Positions 13,401 to 28,400 are shown, numbered from the stretch's first letter. The stretch is DNA of 64,000 bases from Apostichopus japonicus (GCF_037975245.1 NC_092576.1:29366611-29430610), one strand, 5' to 3'. A program made the numbers and translations. The notes: a model not told the origin generated them from the sequence alone.

Positions 13401-16400
13401 TAACTGTATAGCGTGGAGGGTGGTTTGGAGAGAGTGTGCACTCAAGTGTGACTCATTATCTGCTTGTGGCTGTGCTCATTATAGCCGCGGAAAAATCCAC
13501 CGGCCCGGACATGGCGGTTAGATTTGCGAGGCTTCCCTAAAGCCATTCTCAATGTAAGTCCTCATCATAAACGATTCTGGTATGATTAGGTGTCACCATC
13601 AATCCCTCCACACCCCTCACCTAGCCAATATCTAACAACCATGCCACTGGCAATCAGCTAGACTTCATCTCTCTTGCAACTTCCCTATCAATTCCAAAAA
13701 TAAGCAAATATTACTAAAATGAAAGACTATTATGCAGAATTATCTTTAACATGCTGTGCCATGATAGTGATACAGTATATAAGCCACGCTTGCCGAAAGA
13801 AACAAGCTATGAAGTACAGTTACCTGTTGAAAGTAAGGCTGAGCAAACCTGTGTTTATAAACACATGGCTATACACACTATGTTATTAGGTACAGTATCT
13901 CTATGTTCATGGAATACTAGACTTTACCATTCACAGGTTTGTGTACATAATAATCTGTACAGTCTCTGCATATGGCATGTTATATGACATGCAATGCCTC
14001 ATAACCAGGCAAGGTCAGTAAACAGAAGCTCAAATCTCAACACAAATATGGAATACAGACCTGTGTCAAAAGCAGAACTTTATACTGTACCATTATAAAG
14101 CTTCATGGTATAGCAGTGCACCACACACAGGTCTGTGAACATCTATGTAGGTTTTAAGAAATAGTGTAATTCAAGGAACAGTGTGTATTAGTATGTAAGG
14201 AACAGTGTGTAAGACACAGTGTAAGGAATATTGTGTAAGGAATCATGTGAAAGGAATAGTGTGTATGGCACAGTGTTTAAGACACTGTGTAAGGAACAGT
14301 GTAAAGAACAGTTCATTAAGAGCATTGTGTAAGCAAGTGTGTAAGGAACAGTGTGTAAAGAACCACTTTCTTCACCATCCACAGGTTTGTTTACAGCTAT
14401 ATAGTGTTACAGAACAGTGTTAATCAAACAGAGCCACCAGCAGTGCTGCACCACACAGGTCTGTGTACAATTGTACAGCTTCCACACACACTACCTGGGC
14501 TGAACATCATCGTCAGTGATTACTCGCAGGACAACCAAAATTACCCTTCTGGGTTGTTGATCTCAGAGACAATGTATAAAGAATGTCAATTTTCATTGGT
14601 GGGAAAACAAACGTTTGCTTTTTGGAAGACCTTACAAAACAATCCGAAACTTTCTTTGGAGTATAAAGCATCTCTTTTCCATATACAGGTCTAACTTTCT
14701 AGCATGCAATAGAAACATTTTGCAGAATACATTTGGGAGTCACTAAATAAAACAAAGTCTGTGTAATATGGTATGATAATGAATATGGTTATTGTGGACC
14801 ACATGAGAACTGGATCAAGAGATGTTTTACAGATATCTCTCACTCTTCTCATACCTAATCTGTAGTAGGTCTGTAACAGTCAGCTTATGGTGTATTGATG
14901 GTGTATCAATGGTGTACTGATGGTGTATTCAAATAACCTAGTTTTACCTTCTTCTGAAAGTTTTAAAGAGTCATGCTAAAGAAAATGTGGAGTGATCACT
15001 ACACCCAGGTAAATCATGAGAAGAATGTAATAGGAAATACTTAAAAAGAGCCAGCATGACCCAGGCTTGGCAAATCCCCAGGAAAAGGCCACAACCTCCA
15101 GAGGACTTAACAGATATGCTGAAATTACTGATAGCAACTCTCAAGCACTGTGTAGTCAAGGGGTGGGTAACCTACGGCCAGCGAGCCACATGCGGCCCGC
15201 CAGTGACTTTTTATTGCGGCCTGTGAGATGTCTCAAGAAATAGAAAAAGAATCAATCTATTTTACATCATCATAAAAAACAAGCTAGCTGCTTAGAATTT
15301 ATCGGCACTAATGATGTTGTCTGGTCGGGCTATTAAAGTATTATCCCGAATTATTATCAACTGTACTGTATTGACATTGCTTGAAAGTCCACTGAATCAA
15401 AGTTTTGACATCAACAGCAGGTCATGGTTAGGTGCGGCCCATTCAATTTTTCACCCCTTATATCTGGCCATTCATTCAAAAGGTTGCCTACCCCTGATCT
15501 ACAGTTAAACAGTAAAAAAATGCCTCTGGGTGTGTTAGGGAGCAGTACAGTACTCAATGACTACTGTAGTGTCTACAGTTATACAGTAAAGAAATACTTC
15601 TGGGTATGCAAGGAGCAGTGCAGTTCTCAATGACTACTGCAGTAAAGTTATGCAGGAATGTAATACCTCTGGGTGTGTTAGGGGGCAGTGCATTACTCAA
15701 TGACGACTGTAGTATGTACATTATACTGAGTGTGTAACTCTCAAGCACTGTGTAGTCCAGAGATGCCAACCTCTTGACACAAGAAAACAGACTGAATATC
15801 CGAAAAAATCAGATTTTGGAGAGAAAAATCAGATTTTCACGAAAACTTGACACTACCACTGGCCCGTTGGCCCCGGGCCAGTAAAATGTCAGAAAAATGT
15901 TTTACTGGTAAGAACGGGCAAGTAAAATGTTTGCTTTTTCATGAACATTTAATGAGAAAATTATAAAGCTGCAGATTCCGCGTATTTCTCGCCCATGTAG
16001 GCTCCTTGTTGAACATGTTTGTCAGGGTTTGGGGGGTTACTTTTGTTTTTTTTTGTTTTTTTGAAAGATGAAAAATCGTATTTTCAAGAGGCAATATCGT
16101 ATTATCATTTTTCACTTGTTTTATCGTACTGGTTGGCATCTCTGGTAGTCTATGCATGTATGAAATTCTTTGAAATGTATATATCTATCTACTGAAACAG
16201 GACAGTGCATAATTCAAAAAACAGCATTTGTTTATGGTTTTTCTTATCTTTAGTATATATTGAATTGTCTTGTAAAATATAAACTCAAACATTACAAAAT
16301 ACCAGAAAGGTTATTAAATTATAAAAGCAAAGGATTTATCAAAAATATGATTCACGTGGCAGCGCAAATAACCAGTATCAAAACTAACAGCTTACTTGAG

Positions 16401-19400
16401 CAAGGTAATAATAGTTTTAGGCAAGATAAGGCAAATGTTACTGTATATCTATACCACAGAACAGAGTATAAAGAAGGTGTCAACAGTTTGCATAGAGATT
16501 AATTTTGCAGCCTGTTTTTGCAACTGATGCTAAACACTCAAATTTCATACGTGCATTTTATCAAATATAGTGTTGACATTTGTAGGGAATAATTTATCTG
16601 GTATGGTTTCACAAAATTCTTATGCAAAATGGTCAAGTTGCTATTTATACAAGTGCAAAGTTATATTGCAGTGTTTTGTACTGAGAAACCAAAAGTTTTT
16701 GTACTGTATTAAGCCATAGTACCTTATGAGGAACAAAATTCAGAGCCGTCAAAGCTGTTTTACAAAATTTGAACGCTAAATTATTCCCTGAAATGTACAG
16801 TTTACACACAGAATCTCTTTCCTGGTTTTGCATACGTATTTATATGCCTACCATCAAGGCAGAATTTTCAGGCTAGCTCTCATTAAAGGTAACAGCAAGA
16901 CAATGGCAAATCATCCACTGTTTCATCATGCAGAAAGTGAATGTGATGTCTGCAATTCAAGGTTAAGTTTGTTAAGAATATTACCTTTGAATTAATGAAC
17001 ATTGGCAAGATTAGAAAAGTCATAATTGGTTCACTGCAAACTACAGAACTAGTGCCTGACCAATGAACAGTTTGAGGATCGGAATCAAGACAGATCATGT
17101 TACAGTAATAGAATATGAAAGAGCAGATATTTCATGACATTTTGCATTGCATAATTCCTTAAATTTCTGTAGAAGTTGACTAAATATCAACATTGGGAAC
17201 AGTAACTGCTGGCAGTTTGATTTCAAAAGTAGACAACCTATGAGAGACCAATACAAAGTTATTCTGCAACCGAGTCAGATACTTTTCAACAGAAATGCAG
17301 TCACATGGATATATCCTACGAGTGAATGTTAATCCTCTCAGAATCAGTAACCAAGGACATCTAGGACTATGAAAGACAGCTCTCACTGAAACCATGTCAC
17401 TGATACAAATGGCTGTTATATAAGAGACAATGTATGCTGCTAGCCTGCTACAGTAAATATTTAGGAGTTCTCAGAAGTTAAACATTGTTTTTTGGGCATA
17501 TTCATGCTGTACTCTGCTGACAAAACAAGGCTATGTTAAATGTTGTTTTATAAGTAATCAACCATAACTTGCATATTCATTTGTATTATTCCTAGTTGAT
17601 TTATTGATAATTATTTATAATTTATTAATAATTATATTTGCATAAATGTACCAGTACTTTACATACATATTTATCATCTCTGATTTGGCGCGGAGAGGGA
17701 ACATGGATTAAAGAGGTAAATAAATATCTTGAACTGTTCTGCTGTCTGTGTTTATATATTTAACCTCTTCACTTTTCAAACTATCCTATTGTGCTGCATA
17801 AGGGCTGCTACAGTCTCCTACATTGTTAACCTCTACTGTTATGGTTTAACCATTATTTCTTCTTATGTTTTCAATCTGTACCATTGTGTTTTCTCCTATG
17901 TGCTTTAAGTACTACAGACACCTAGTCAATTTGTCCAATATTCAGTACATTTCTTGTGTGTGAAATCTGTTGACAATTTTTGAAAAGCACTTCCGTTTCC
18001 AACATAAACACATTTGAAGTTTTGATAATTCTGGGGAACTCCATTAAACATGTGCAAACTATGACATTCACTTCACATCATCAATGTGCATAATGAGCTG
18101 ATGTTTATTCATTATTAAATGAAACTAGAACTAAGAAAAGACTTGTAAAATGGTCAATTTTTGATGGATTTTGATGGAAGATGCAGTTATTTTCATGAAC
18201 TTTTAATGCTCATTAGATTGATTCGTAGACCTTTAAGCTTCCTATTGTCTCCTACATTGTGAACCTTTGCCATCATGTTTTGGCCATACGTTTTTCTTCT
18301 TCACATTTTCAATCTTTCCTGTTGTGTTTTTTTCTACCAATTCCACCTTCCGAATCTGTTCTACCAATCATTCTTGTTTTAAAGTTCAGTTCTCCTGTTG
18401 TATTGTCCACATTTTCAAATTCTACTATTATTTTTTCTCTCTCTTTCACCCTACCCCCCCCTCCCATTGTTTTTAATATATAAGTTCCCCCTACACTGTC
18501 AAGTCCCGTGGTTCTTATTTGTGTTTCCCTCCACTGATTCTCCTACATTATTTTTTCCTCCATTTTGTCTCCATCTCCTTCACCCTCTCCTCCTATTGTG
18601 TGTTCCTCCATTGTTTCATCTGCTTCCTCTCCCTGGCTTCCTTCCTCCTCCTCCTCGTTAAAGTCAGTATTGCCATTGTCATAGTACACAACATTAATAG
18701 TTTTGTTGGATTTAGTTACCTCCATTTCTTGCCAGAAGTACGTCTTGGCAAACTGTAGCATCTCCTCCTCCATCAGCCTGCGCTCCCAGTAGGCCTGGGC
18801 CTTTGGTCGGATTTTCACCTTGTACTTGTTCACACCCATCTGTTCCTCGTAGAAGACCATGTTGTTCTCCATGTCTTTGTCGTGTGGTTTAAGCAAAAGA
18901 TAGGTGGCGGCGCAATCCACAGCTTCTTGAATTTTATCGACTGCAGCGAAAAGAAAAATTGACCCAGAAGTACAAAAGGCATAGTGCTTCCTTGTTTTCT
19001 ATTCTACCAAAGTTGATGTAATGATTGTTGTTATTCTAAGATATCACCCTCTATTACCAGAGAGAGCCTAACCCTGTTAATGTACCGAAGAACGTAATAA
19101 ACTGACATAAATATCCAAAAGATTCTCCACGAATATTTAGAGTTGACATCAAATATTCTTGCACTAATGTGGAGATTTAGGTAGATCTACTGTACATCCA
19201 AGTGCTAGTTCAAGACTAAGTGTTTCAAGTTAACAGATATCAAAAAGCTTTATTTTTTTGGGAATTACTGTTCTTATATATGGTTTCCAAACGTTGACCT
19301 CTATTACCCTTCATAAGACCTTTGACCTATATCCATTAACTATAGGGTTCTTGCACTAAACATGTTAGATTAGTTCATATTTTACACTTACACACATACA

Positions 19401-22400
19401 AGGAACAAAAATTAAATATACCAGAGGATTTTGCTATTACACAAACAATATGTAGGTTACCATTTGCATTAATAGTGACAACAGCATCACTATGTGACAT
19501 GAAAACATGCATTTTAACTATACACACACAGAGATAGAGCAATGTCAGCTATAACAGAATCACATTGAACCAATGGAAACCAAACCACCAAATGATAAAA
19601 AAAAAACATAACAATCAATACTATTGGTCAGTAACAATTAGAAATCAGAAATTGAAGGAAAGTTCAAAGCAATATTTTTTTTTAATTAAGCTGTGGCATC
19701 ACGAATACCACCCCAGTCTGCTACACACAGATATAGGGAATACGGCAAGAGGGAACATGGTGTAACATTGTGACATTTATTAAACATCCCTGAATGTGGC
19801 ATGTGCTACACATGCCTACAAACCACCATCTAATATGAGAAAGGGATTGATGAGTGATGCAGCAAATAAATGGCTAGTTAGGGTTTGCTACCAATCAAGG
19901 GCTGGGTGGCTCAGCTGATATACAGTAGCCCTGGGAGGTAATTGGTTCTTATCGAATCCCTTTCTAGCCATAAATTCATTTGCTCTTTTCCATTGTCTAA
20001 GTTTTCCCACTGAGATTTCCATTATTCAGTTACGTTATAAATGTATAAAACATCAGAAGAATAGTGTCACTGTTTTAGCTACAGATTCAATCCCGTCACA
20101 TGAAAAGCATTTTTAAGCTTAAATTTGCTTGAAGGTTAAAAAGAATAAAAGTATGCTTACCATTATAGTAAGCAAACTGTAAGTAGCTGTAGTGTAAGGG
20201 TAGGTAGTCCTCCATAACTTCACCGTCAACCGTTGCTAGGAGGGCATCGCAGCGTTCCTTGCAATTCATAGTATGGGCGTAGTGACCTGTGATAAGACGA
20301 AAAGAAGGTTATTATCTGTGACCGATTTGGGACAATCATTTTATACTCTGCTGCTTAGAAGCATGGTATTAGAGAACAGTGTAGAGTGATATTAGCATTA
20401 GAATCAGTTTGGGCACTGTTCATACTGTCAGTATGTCTGCTTTGAAGCATGATATTAGAGAACAGTATAGAGTGATATAAGCATTAGAATTAGTTTTGGT
20501 AGTCTGCCAATAGACTGCTTTGAAGAATGATATTAGAAAATGGTACGTACACAGCGGTACTCACTGTACAACTGTTCAACTGGCTATGATCTGTGTCAAC
20601 AACCATCATGCATATTCATGAGTGAATCTATTCATTAAGCTTATTATCACGACTAATGTTTATATTCTTATTAAGTCAATGTGTCAATTGTTATTTAAAT
20701 CGGTTAATAACAGGAGTAGAATTCCATTAAATCTCACTGATCCGAACGATTCAATTCACTGAAAGTTGACAGACGCTTCCTGATGTATTTGTAGATTGGG
20801 CATTCTGTTAGGGTCACAAAAGGTCATACATGTTCACACATAATTTGGTATACAATCCATTTTAACTAAACCAAAGGAGTAAATGCGGGTATGTCGTCAC
20901 TAACTTGAAAACTCACATGTTTCTTCTGCAAGAAACACAATATATCTCAGAGATCACAGTTACTAACTTACTAAATTATGCTACCACTCAACTGCATTAA
21001 ATGGTAGCTTCATTTGGTTCTACTACAATTTCAGTATTACAATATCTACTGTCCTGAAACTAAGTTTGCAGTTAACACTGTTTCTTACAACCATATTTGA
21101 CATAGACCACAATTCACACATGAACCACCCCATACATATACATGACATGGCAAAACCTAGCTGAATAACTTCCACTGCTTTAAGCAACAGTAGAGCCTGC
21201 TTCCCCTCCCCCTCCCCCCCCAAAAAAAAAAAAATAGATAACATGGGCAACAGAAATTTACAGCTGCCCTGGTATGTGAGAAGACAAGATCTACTGCACC
21301 CCCACCCCTTCCACACCACACCCCTCCCCCACCCTTACTTTCTCCAAGTAAGTTACCTTCATACCATCAATATGTACCATTACAGTACAGCTTTCAAGTA
21401 AATTGGAAAACCGCGTTCTTAATTGCGCTCTGTGCGTTTAAACAGCGCTCTATCTTTTGTTAAAACCCGCATTGAAATGCAGTTAATTGCGGGGAACTGT
21501 TTATCAGAGCGCAGATTCCGTCGGAAGGCTTCCCTAATTCTATTCATGTCAGCTAAAAGTGTGAAGTTCATTGTTACTGTCAGACGGTCAATGGCTGTAA
21601 TCCTACTTAATTCCTTCCAATCCGGTAACAAAAGAATATCGATCATCCCCGGTAGAAAGAAGACCGAAGGTTTATACTCGGTCAAGGGAAGGGATAGTGT
21701 ATAAGCACGTATCTTACACTATTTAAATTCAACGTACAATACAAATGTTCAAGTGGGAGCAAAACAGTTGGTTTGATGAGTGAAACGTTAGCAAACAAAA
21801 TTCCCGCGATTGCTGCGACCAATAAAAATTGCTGTTTAATATTCAAACAGTTCTCAACGTCCGTTCGGAAATAACAATATTCCTGAAAATTATTCAGGAA
21901 TCATGATTTTTCCTACCACAGATTAAGTGAGAAAGCCGAATTGATCATTTCCCGGGGCTAGAACAGTACAGTATACTGTTCTTGCAAGTAATACGGGCTA
22001 TTCGCGCACATGTTACATTACGGAACTGAGTTGGTACTCAGTTGTATACTGCACTGAGACATTGCACGTTGTCACTGCCCTTGGAATTCTCAAAGTATAC
22101 AGCTTCACGGGCACTGTTCAAAACAACACTTTAAACGTTTTTGCACGTTCTCATTTAGTATGCATGGGCCGATCCTACCTCTAAGCCTACTAAAAGTTAC
22201 GCCGCATACACCTCGCAAGAAAACCACGATAACCTTAAATGAAAAAACAATATTTTGCACTTGAAGATCGGACTTCCCTCAAAATGCAATGATAAGGTCT
22301 ACCCCCAGTACTTCTTGATACATTGAGTTTCCAATTACTAGTCAAAAATATTTTCTGAAAAAAGTACGATATTTTTTTTTATTTTTCACAAAAATTGATG

Positions 22401-25400
22401 ATTAGATAAGTGCTTCCTCACAATCAACGATCCGCCCCGAATTCGCTCCGCTTACGTAAAACTTCTATATATATTGCACGTGGAAAACCCGAGTTTTTAC
22501 ACACAGAATTCCCATTGACATTGGTCACGGAACATAAGAAGGTCATCGACATTCGAACTTGGCAACTTGCCCAAGTTCATTGCACCATGGGAACGACACA
22601 ACAAATTGTACATGATTGTACATTTTCTGAAAACGTAGGATATTTTTCACAAAATTGATGATTAGATAAGTGCTTCCTCACAATCAAGGAGCCGCCCCGA
22701 ATTCGTTCCGCTTACATAAAACTTCTATATATATATTGCATGATTGTACATGATTGTACATTTTCCCGCCATCTGGATGCCAAGTTATAACTTTTGGTGT
22801 AATATGCAAATTATGAATGGTAGTGTACTGCGCGGTTAAAACTTAAACTATTGCGACACACACAAATTCTGTGTGTTGTAGAAGTAACTTTTGTATCAAA
22901 TGTAAAGTACTGTATGGTAGGCCTACTATAACTTCTAAAAGACGGTTTTCCTGAGGCGATAGGGAAAAGGGGTGTTTCGGTGAACTCGATCTCTTTGTAT
23001 AGTACTTGGATACTTAAAATGACCATGTACATGCAGTTTCTATTTCTCTTTAGGAAGCTCTGATCATCATTTTTATCCTTTGCGGATCTTTATTGGAATA
23101 AATTTGAAATGTATTGTTTGACACCAGTATTGAACAATAAGCATTTCTTAAATTGTTGACTGAGCTTCAAAATCCATTTTCAAACAAGTCTGTTATTAAA
23201 TTTTCATGAAGGTTTTATAAAAAATCGACATACAGCTAGGGAACGAAAGCTGTTCTATAGTATCCAAATAAAATACATGTTTCTCGTACTGAGATCTGAA
23301 AAAAACGGGCGGCCATTTTTCTTCTTTTCATGCGCTGCTACTAGTTTGGAATATGTTCCAACCTTTACAAAATAATTTTAGTTTAGATTTCTTGTAATCC
23401 GAAAAGAAACTCGGGAATCAGGAAAAAGGAGGCCCATCAATTGCGCTGACAAGAAACATGTTTTGAATTTAACCGGCCCTGCTTCAAATTTGTTGGGTGG
23501 AAGTTCTTTTTTCTTTTCATTCTATTGGAACCAATGGTAATTTATATAAACAAGAGCCCAAGAGCACTGTGGTTCCTTGCTTGGGGTATATGACAATACA
23601 CATAATATTATCAAGCAAGATTGGGTTCAAATAGTCAAAGTAATTGTGGTCCTACATGAACCCATAAAGTAACCAACACTATAGCCAACACTTTTGTGAT
23701 CACAAATTGTGATCGGATTATGATCAAAATGCACCTTTGAGATCTGAACATGGCGTCGAAAATGTAAGAGATATAAGGTCACCTAAAAGCAGGTCAACAG
23801 ATATGATAACATTGGTGACCACAGATGACATGACCGTGAAATTTGAAAATCTTCCACCACCCAAAATATCAACCGTGGCATTGGGATTTAATTGCATTAA
23901 ATGTCTAAAAATTAACTTTGAACTTGTATACATAACTACACACACAAGGTCACCCGGAGGTCAACCAATTGACCTTTTTGATCGATAAGACCTAAATAGA
24001 GCATAAAAACTGTAAAAATTCAAACATTTTTTCTTTGCCCATTTTCCCCCCAAAAATACCAGTTTTTTAACAGTAGTTAATTTTTAACATTAATAACTTT
24101 GCACACGAAGGTCCCACGGGGGTCAAGCCATTGACATTAATGATCAGAAAGTACCTTTGACATCTGAAAATAGCATCAAAACTGTAAAATTCCCCAAAAC
24201 AAGTAAAGGTCACCAGAGGTCAAATTGAGGTCAAGGGTCACCAAGATGTGGGTGGACAATTGGATGACATTGAGGCAACTCCCAACCCAAACGGACAATT
24301 CGTTCTCAAGTTATCGCAAAAATACTACTTTTTTATCATTAATTGAACTTTGGTGACCTCGGATCACATGACCGTTAAGTTCCCCTAACCAGTTCACAAC
24401 TTGTCCCAAAATATCAACCTTGTCGCACATTGGCACTGGGAGTTATTGCAGTTTTAATATTTTCTGTTTTTGGACCATAACTGACCTTTGGTGACCTTTG
24501 TGGGCACCAAAAACACTAGGGCACACCTTCTCCATATGGCAGATCTATAGTCCAAGTTTGGCCTCAATCCAACTTTCCCTTATGGAGATAGAGCGTACCC
24601 GAGCAAGTGTCACAGACACACACACACACGCGTACACACGCACACGCCAACCTGACTGCATAGGTTCCTTTTGCTAAAGCAAGGAACCAAAAATTCACAC
24701 AAGAAACGCTTAGTAACACTTTATTATTTCTTCAAAATGTTGCCAACTATTTAAAGTAAACTTATCCACCGTCATAACAGAAATAAGACCTGACGTTGTG
24801 CTGTCGTCTCTTTCTGAACAGGGAGATCCATGTGGTCTTGCCAGATATTTAATGCATAAAATATTTACACCATATGAGCTTTTAAATTGTAATGTTAATG
24901 GGATTAAGAAAAATGCACTTGATAAGGATAGGGTATTTGCAATTAGGAAATGTATTATGGAGCAGTTTCATGTACCACTTCACATTCAGAAAAGAGTTTG
25001 GGAACAGTGCGTTAAAAAGATGGACACAGCCAACAGAAATGCTAAGAGATACTTAGCAATGGCAGTCAAATCTTGAAGTACAGTATTTTTTGGTATATTC
25101 CATTTTCCTCTATTTTTCGTCATCATATATTTAACTTATTCTTGATGTAAAACCTTTGAAGACTGTAGTCAAAAAGAACTACATGTTAATTTTGATCCCT
25201 TGCATGGTAATTTTAATATTTTACATATTGTATTTTTCAATGTTATTGCCTTTGTAAGTGCAATGTTTCCTAGTCTAATAGACAGTGTGTTGCTTTTAGT
25301 TTGCTTTTCTAAGCGTGACACTGTTGTACTGTTTTCTTTTATAGTATTAATTTATTTGCTTTGTGAGTGCAAAGCTTCCAAGCCTAATGTGTGCCTAACT

Positions 25401-28400
25401 TTTCTTTTAGAATTTTTAAAAGATTTACAGAAAATACAGACTGTTTGTTTCTTTTTAGTTTGCATTTCTAAGCTTTAACACTGTTGCATGATTATTCTTA
25501 TTTTATAATAATTTGCTTTTTTTTAAAACAAGCATTTGTGCTTTTTCATTTTGGTTTCCAGGATATAACTACAATTATTCTCTTTACAACTCCTTTCAGT
25601 TAGTGACAACCTTCGCATTCGTAAGCCTATGAACAGAACTCTATAAAAAATAAAATAAAATTAGTGCAACGTTTCCTGGCCTAATGTGCCTAAAGTTCAC
25701 ACAAAACGCAGGGCCTAATGTTACTACTAAAAATGATATGTTACCCCGAAAGGATAAGGCACGAAGTTTCCTTCTTGCTTTTTATTACTTCTGGTAACCA
25801 TAACATATCGGGGAATAAAATAAAAACGTATCAAAAAGGTTTTGCCCTTCAACACGAAACTATTCTCGTTTAAAACTTTCAGTCAAAGTCGTGAACTTCG
25901 TCCTCGTACACTGGCCTAATGTTCCTAAACTCAACACAAAACGCGAGGCCCAATGATACTACAAAAAATGGTCCGTTAATGTTATGGCGAAAGGATAAGA
26001 CACAAAGCTTCCTTCTTGCTTTTTATTACTTCTGGTTACCAGAACATATCGGGGAATAAAATAAACAGGTATAAAACTACCTCCACGCTATGAATAGCGT
26101 TGTATCGATCGGTTCACTCCCATTGTGTCGGTGGTGAATAGCGAGCGAGGGGAATTCGCGTTCCTTTGTTTGGAACGCGGGGAAATCGCGTTCCTTTATT
26201 TGGAGCGCGGTTAAGTACAGTTAAGCTGCGTTTTGCGCTGAATCGCGCTAATCTCTTCCAATTTACTTAAAAGCGGTACTGTATTTTAGATAATGCCCTG
26301 CTTTGATATCGCCAACTGAAACATGGAAACAAGCCGTGACTCTATTCATGAAAATTTCAAGTAATTTGACTTGAAAAATCTATAGCAAAGTTCTTTCTCT
26401 TCATAGATAATACAACATATGGACATATGGTCCATAACTTGCCTGGAGTCAGGAAAAAGACTACCAATGACTTTCAAGATTGGATCCTAAAATGAAATCC
26501 ATGGATCTTTAGATATCGTCCATAGAATGTCAGCGGACTGTACTACTCTGTAATGCTTGTTTACATAAAGCTGCATAGAATGATTGTCTTACTTGCGATG
26601 GACTCGTAGAGGTCCAGGAACTGTCTGTTGTCGTACTGTCCCTCACACAGTGCCCTGCATTCATCATCTGCCCACCAGTAGTGCTGTAGCGCCAACTCAA
26701 TCAAATCAATCACCAGGCTGTAATTAGCCTCCACGTGGGCTTCATTCCCTTCCAATAAATATTTCTATGAAAAGTGGAAAAGGAGAAAGAAAACACCACC
26801 ATCATTACGAAATATAAAATCATATCAGCTCACACACTTACCAGCAGATGCATATGTAACTACTGTGACATCTCATAATAAATAAAACTGTGACATATCT
26901 GCCATAAAATGGATCCGCCACAACGCGGTTTGGGTGTTTAATTATAAATGCTATACTGACAAAGTCTGAGAAAACACACACAGTTGTCTTTATCTTTGAT
27001 TCTCTTCTATATATATTAAAGTATTTCACTATTACAATATACCAATACCAAACCACACTAACTGTATCACATGAAATATCGCAGAAATACAAAGAGGCGG
27101 TTCTGTGCATTAAAATGTAAATGCTATTTGTCACTTTACGGTATACATGTTCTGGAAATGTATAGCCTAAAGTGCATACGATACTGGCCGACTCTATGAA
27201 ATTTAACTAATATCAGCACAACTGGTATCTCAGTACACAGTATTAATTGGGGGAATAACAGGACCTGAATTGACCACTTTCCTCACAGAATTCTTCCTTC
27301 TACTTCACCTTATTGAGAAGCACTGTACATTACTGTATTGTATGCATACCAAGAACAGTATCTGCCTATATTACTGACCAGTGGATTTTTCAACAAGTAC
27401 TGTACTAGCAGGAAGCTACTGTACAGTGAGTTGGTATTAGATACAGTAGGTACTTGCCCTACTACAGGATGCAAGACTAGTGTTACCTTCGTTACACACA
27501 TGTTACTAGGGAATCTATCACAGTACGTGGCATATATACAGTAACTGTTAGCACAACAGAGACATCCCTCAAGGCACTGAACTATATGTTACAAGTTACA
27601 GTATGCTAGAGTGCTTTTTACGTGACCCGCCATGCGGGATATAGTATGCTAGAGTGTTACCTGGTTACACACAAGTTACTAAAGAGACTACTGTATACTG
27701 TACCCTAGTACTTAGCATACGTAGATATATAGTGTAAAACATACCTGCTCACAGAACAGAGACATACCTCAAGGCATGAAACTACATGTTACAAGTTACA
27801 GTATGCTAGAGTGTTACCTTGGTTACACACAAGTTACTAGGGAGACTACCCTAGTACTTATCTTACATAGATATACAGTAAGTGTAAGACACACCCTAGC
27901 ACATTTACAGAGACATACCTCAAGGCATTAAACTACATAAACATAAACTTACAAGTGCAATTACAGGTATGAAGTTCTGTCACTATCAATATACTTCCAA
28001 TTCTATGTCAAAGTTCTCCCCACGCCTCCTCTCTCACCATTTCTCTAACCAACACATATACTCGAGACACATAGTAAGCCTGTCACAGTTTATAATATCC
28101 CAATCCCCCCCCCCTCCCCACCTAAAATGTGATACTACTGTATTAAAGACATCAGTCAAATTGCACTCAAACACAGAAAACAAGACCACAGTAATGAACA
28201 TAGATCTCCATGCAGGGAATAAAATAAGTTTTTGCAGAAGTTTTGAAATTGAAATAAATTATATGTTTCCTGTGCAAAAACATACTGCATTACATCTTTA
28301 TATAGAAATGTCACCATTTTGCATATCATTTTTCTAAGGTAAAGAGGACACATTTAGTGTTGCGGTCTGTTATCGGCATATTGTCATTATCGGTATTGGT

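Larger units (their letters stand above)
21383..26281 (+). mobile_element. 4.9-kb TA-flanked transposon carrying a BEN-domain exon
   Basis: Ends are CAGTACAGCTTTCAAGTAAA (left) and the complement of CAGTACCGCTTTTAAGTAAA (right), so the inverted repeats extend about 27 bp with three mismatches, flanked by TA (21381-21382 and 26282-26283). Subterminal regions are rich in gcg words on both sides. Inside: blocks shared with the element at 2178-3919; an internal duplication (22370-22480 again near 22640-22745); a nested AGGTCA-rich repeat (23551-24692); a BEN-domain exon (24781-25076); and two direct repeats of about 236 bp (from about 25676 and 25912). No transposase is recognisable. It lies in intron 3 of P3H, antisense to the host gene if judged by the BEN ORF. 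Confidence 0.8.

Noticed and set aside
18259-18661. Ser/Pro/Phe-rich plus-strand frames
   Set aside because: They lie over a pyrimidine-rich tract opposite the Glu-rich P3H extension.
19900-19970. A working tRNA gene
   Set aside because: The B box is split by a 4-bp insertion and no proper anticodon arm can be drawn.
24600-24650. Regulatory (CA)n tract
   Set aside because: The tract is part of the AGGTCA repeat and recurs in copy 2, so it has no locus-specific meaning.
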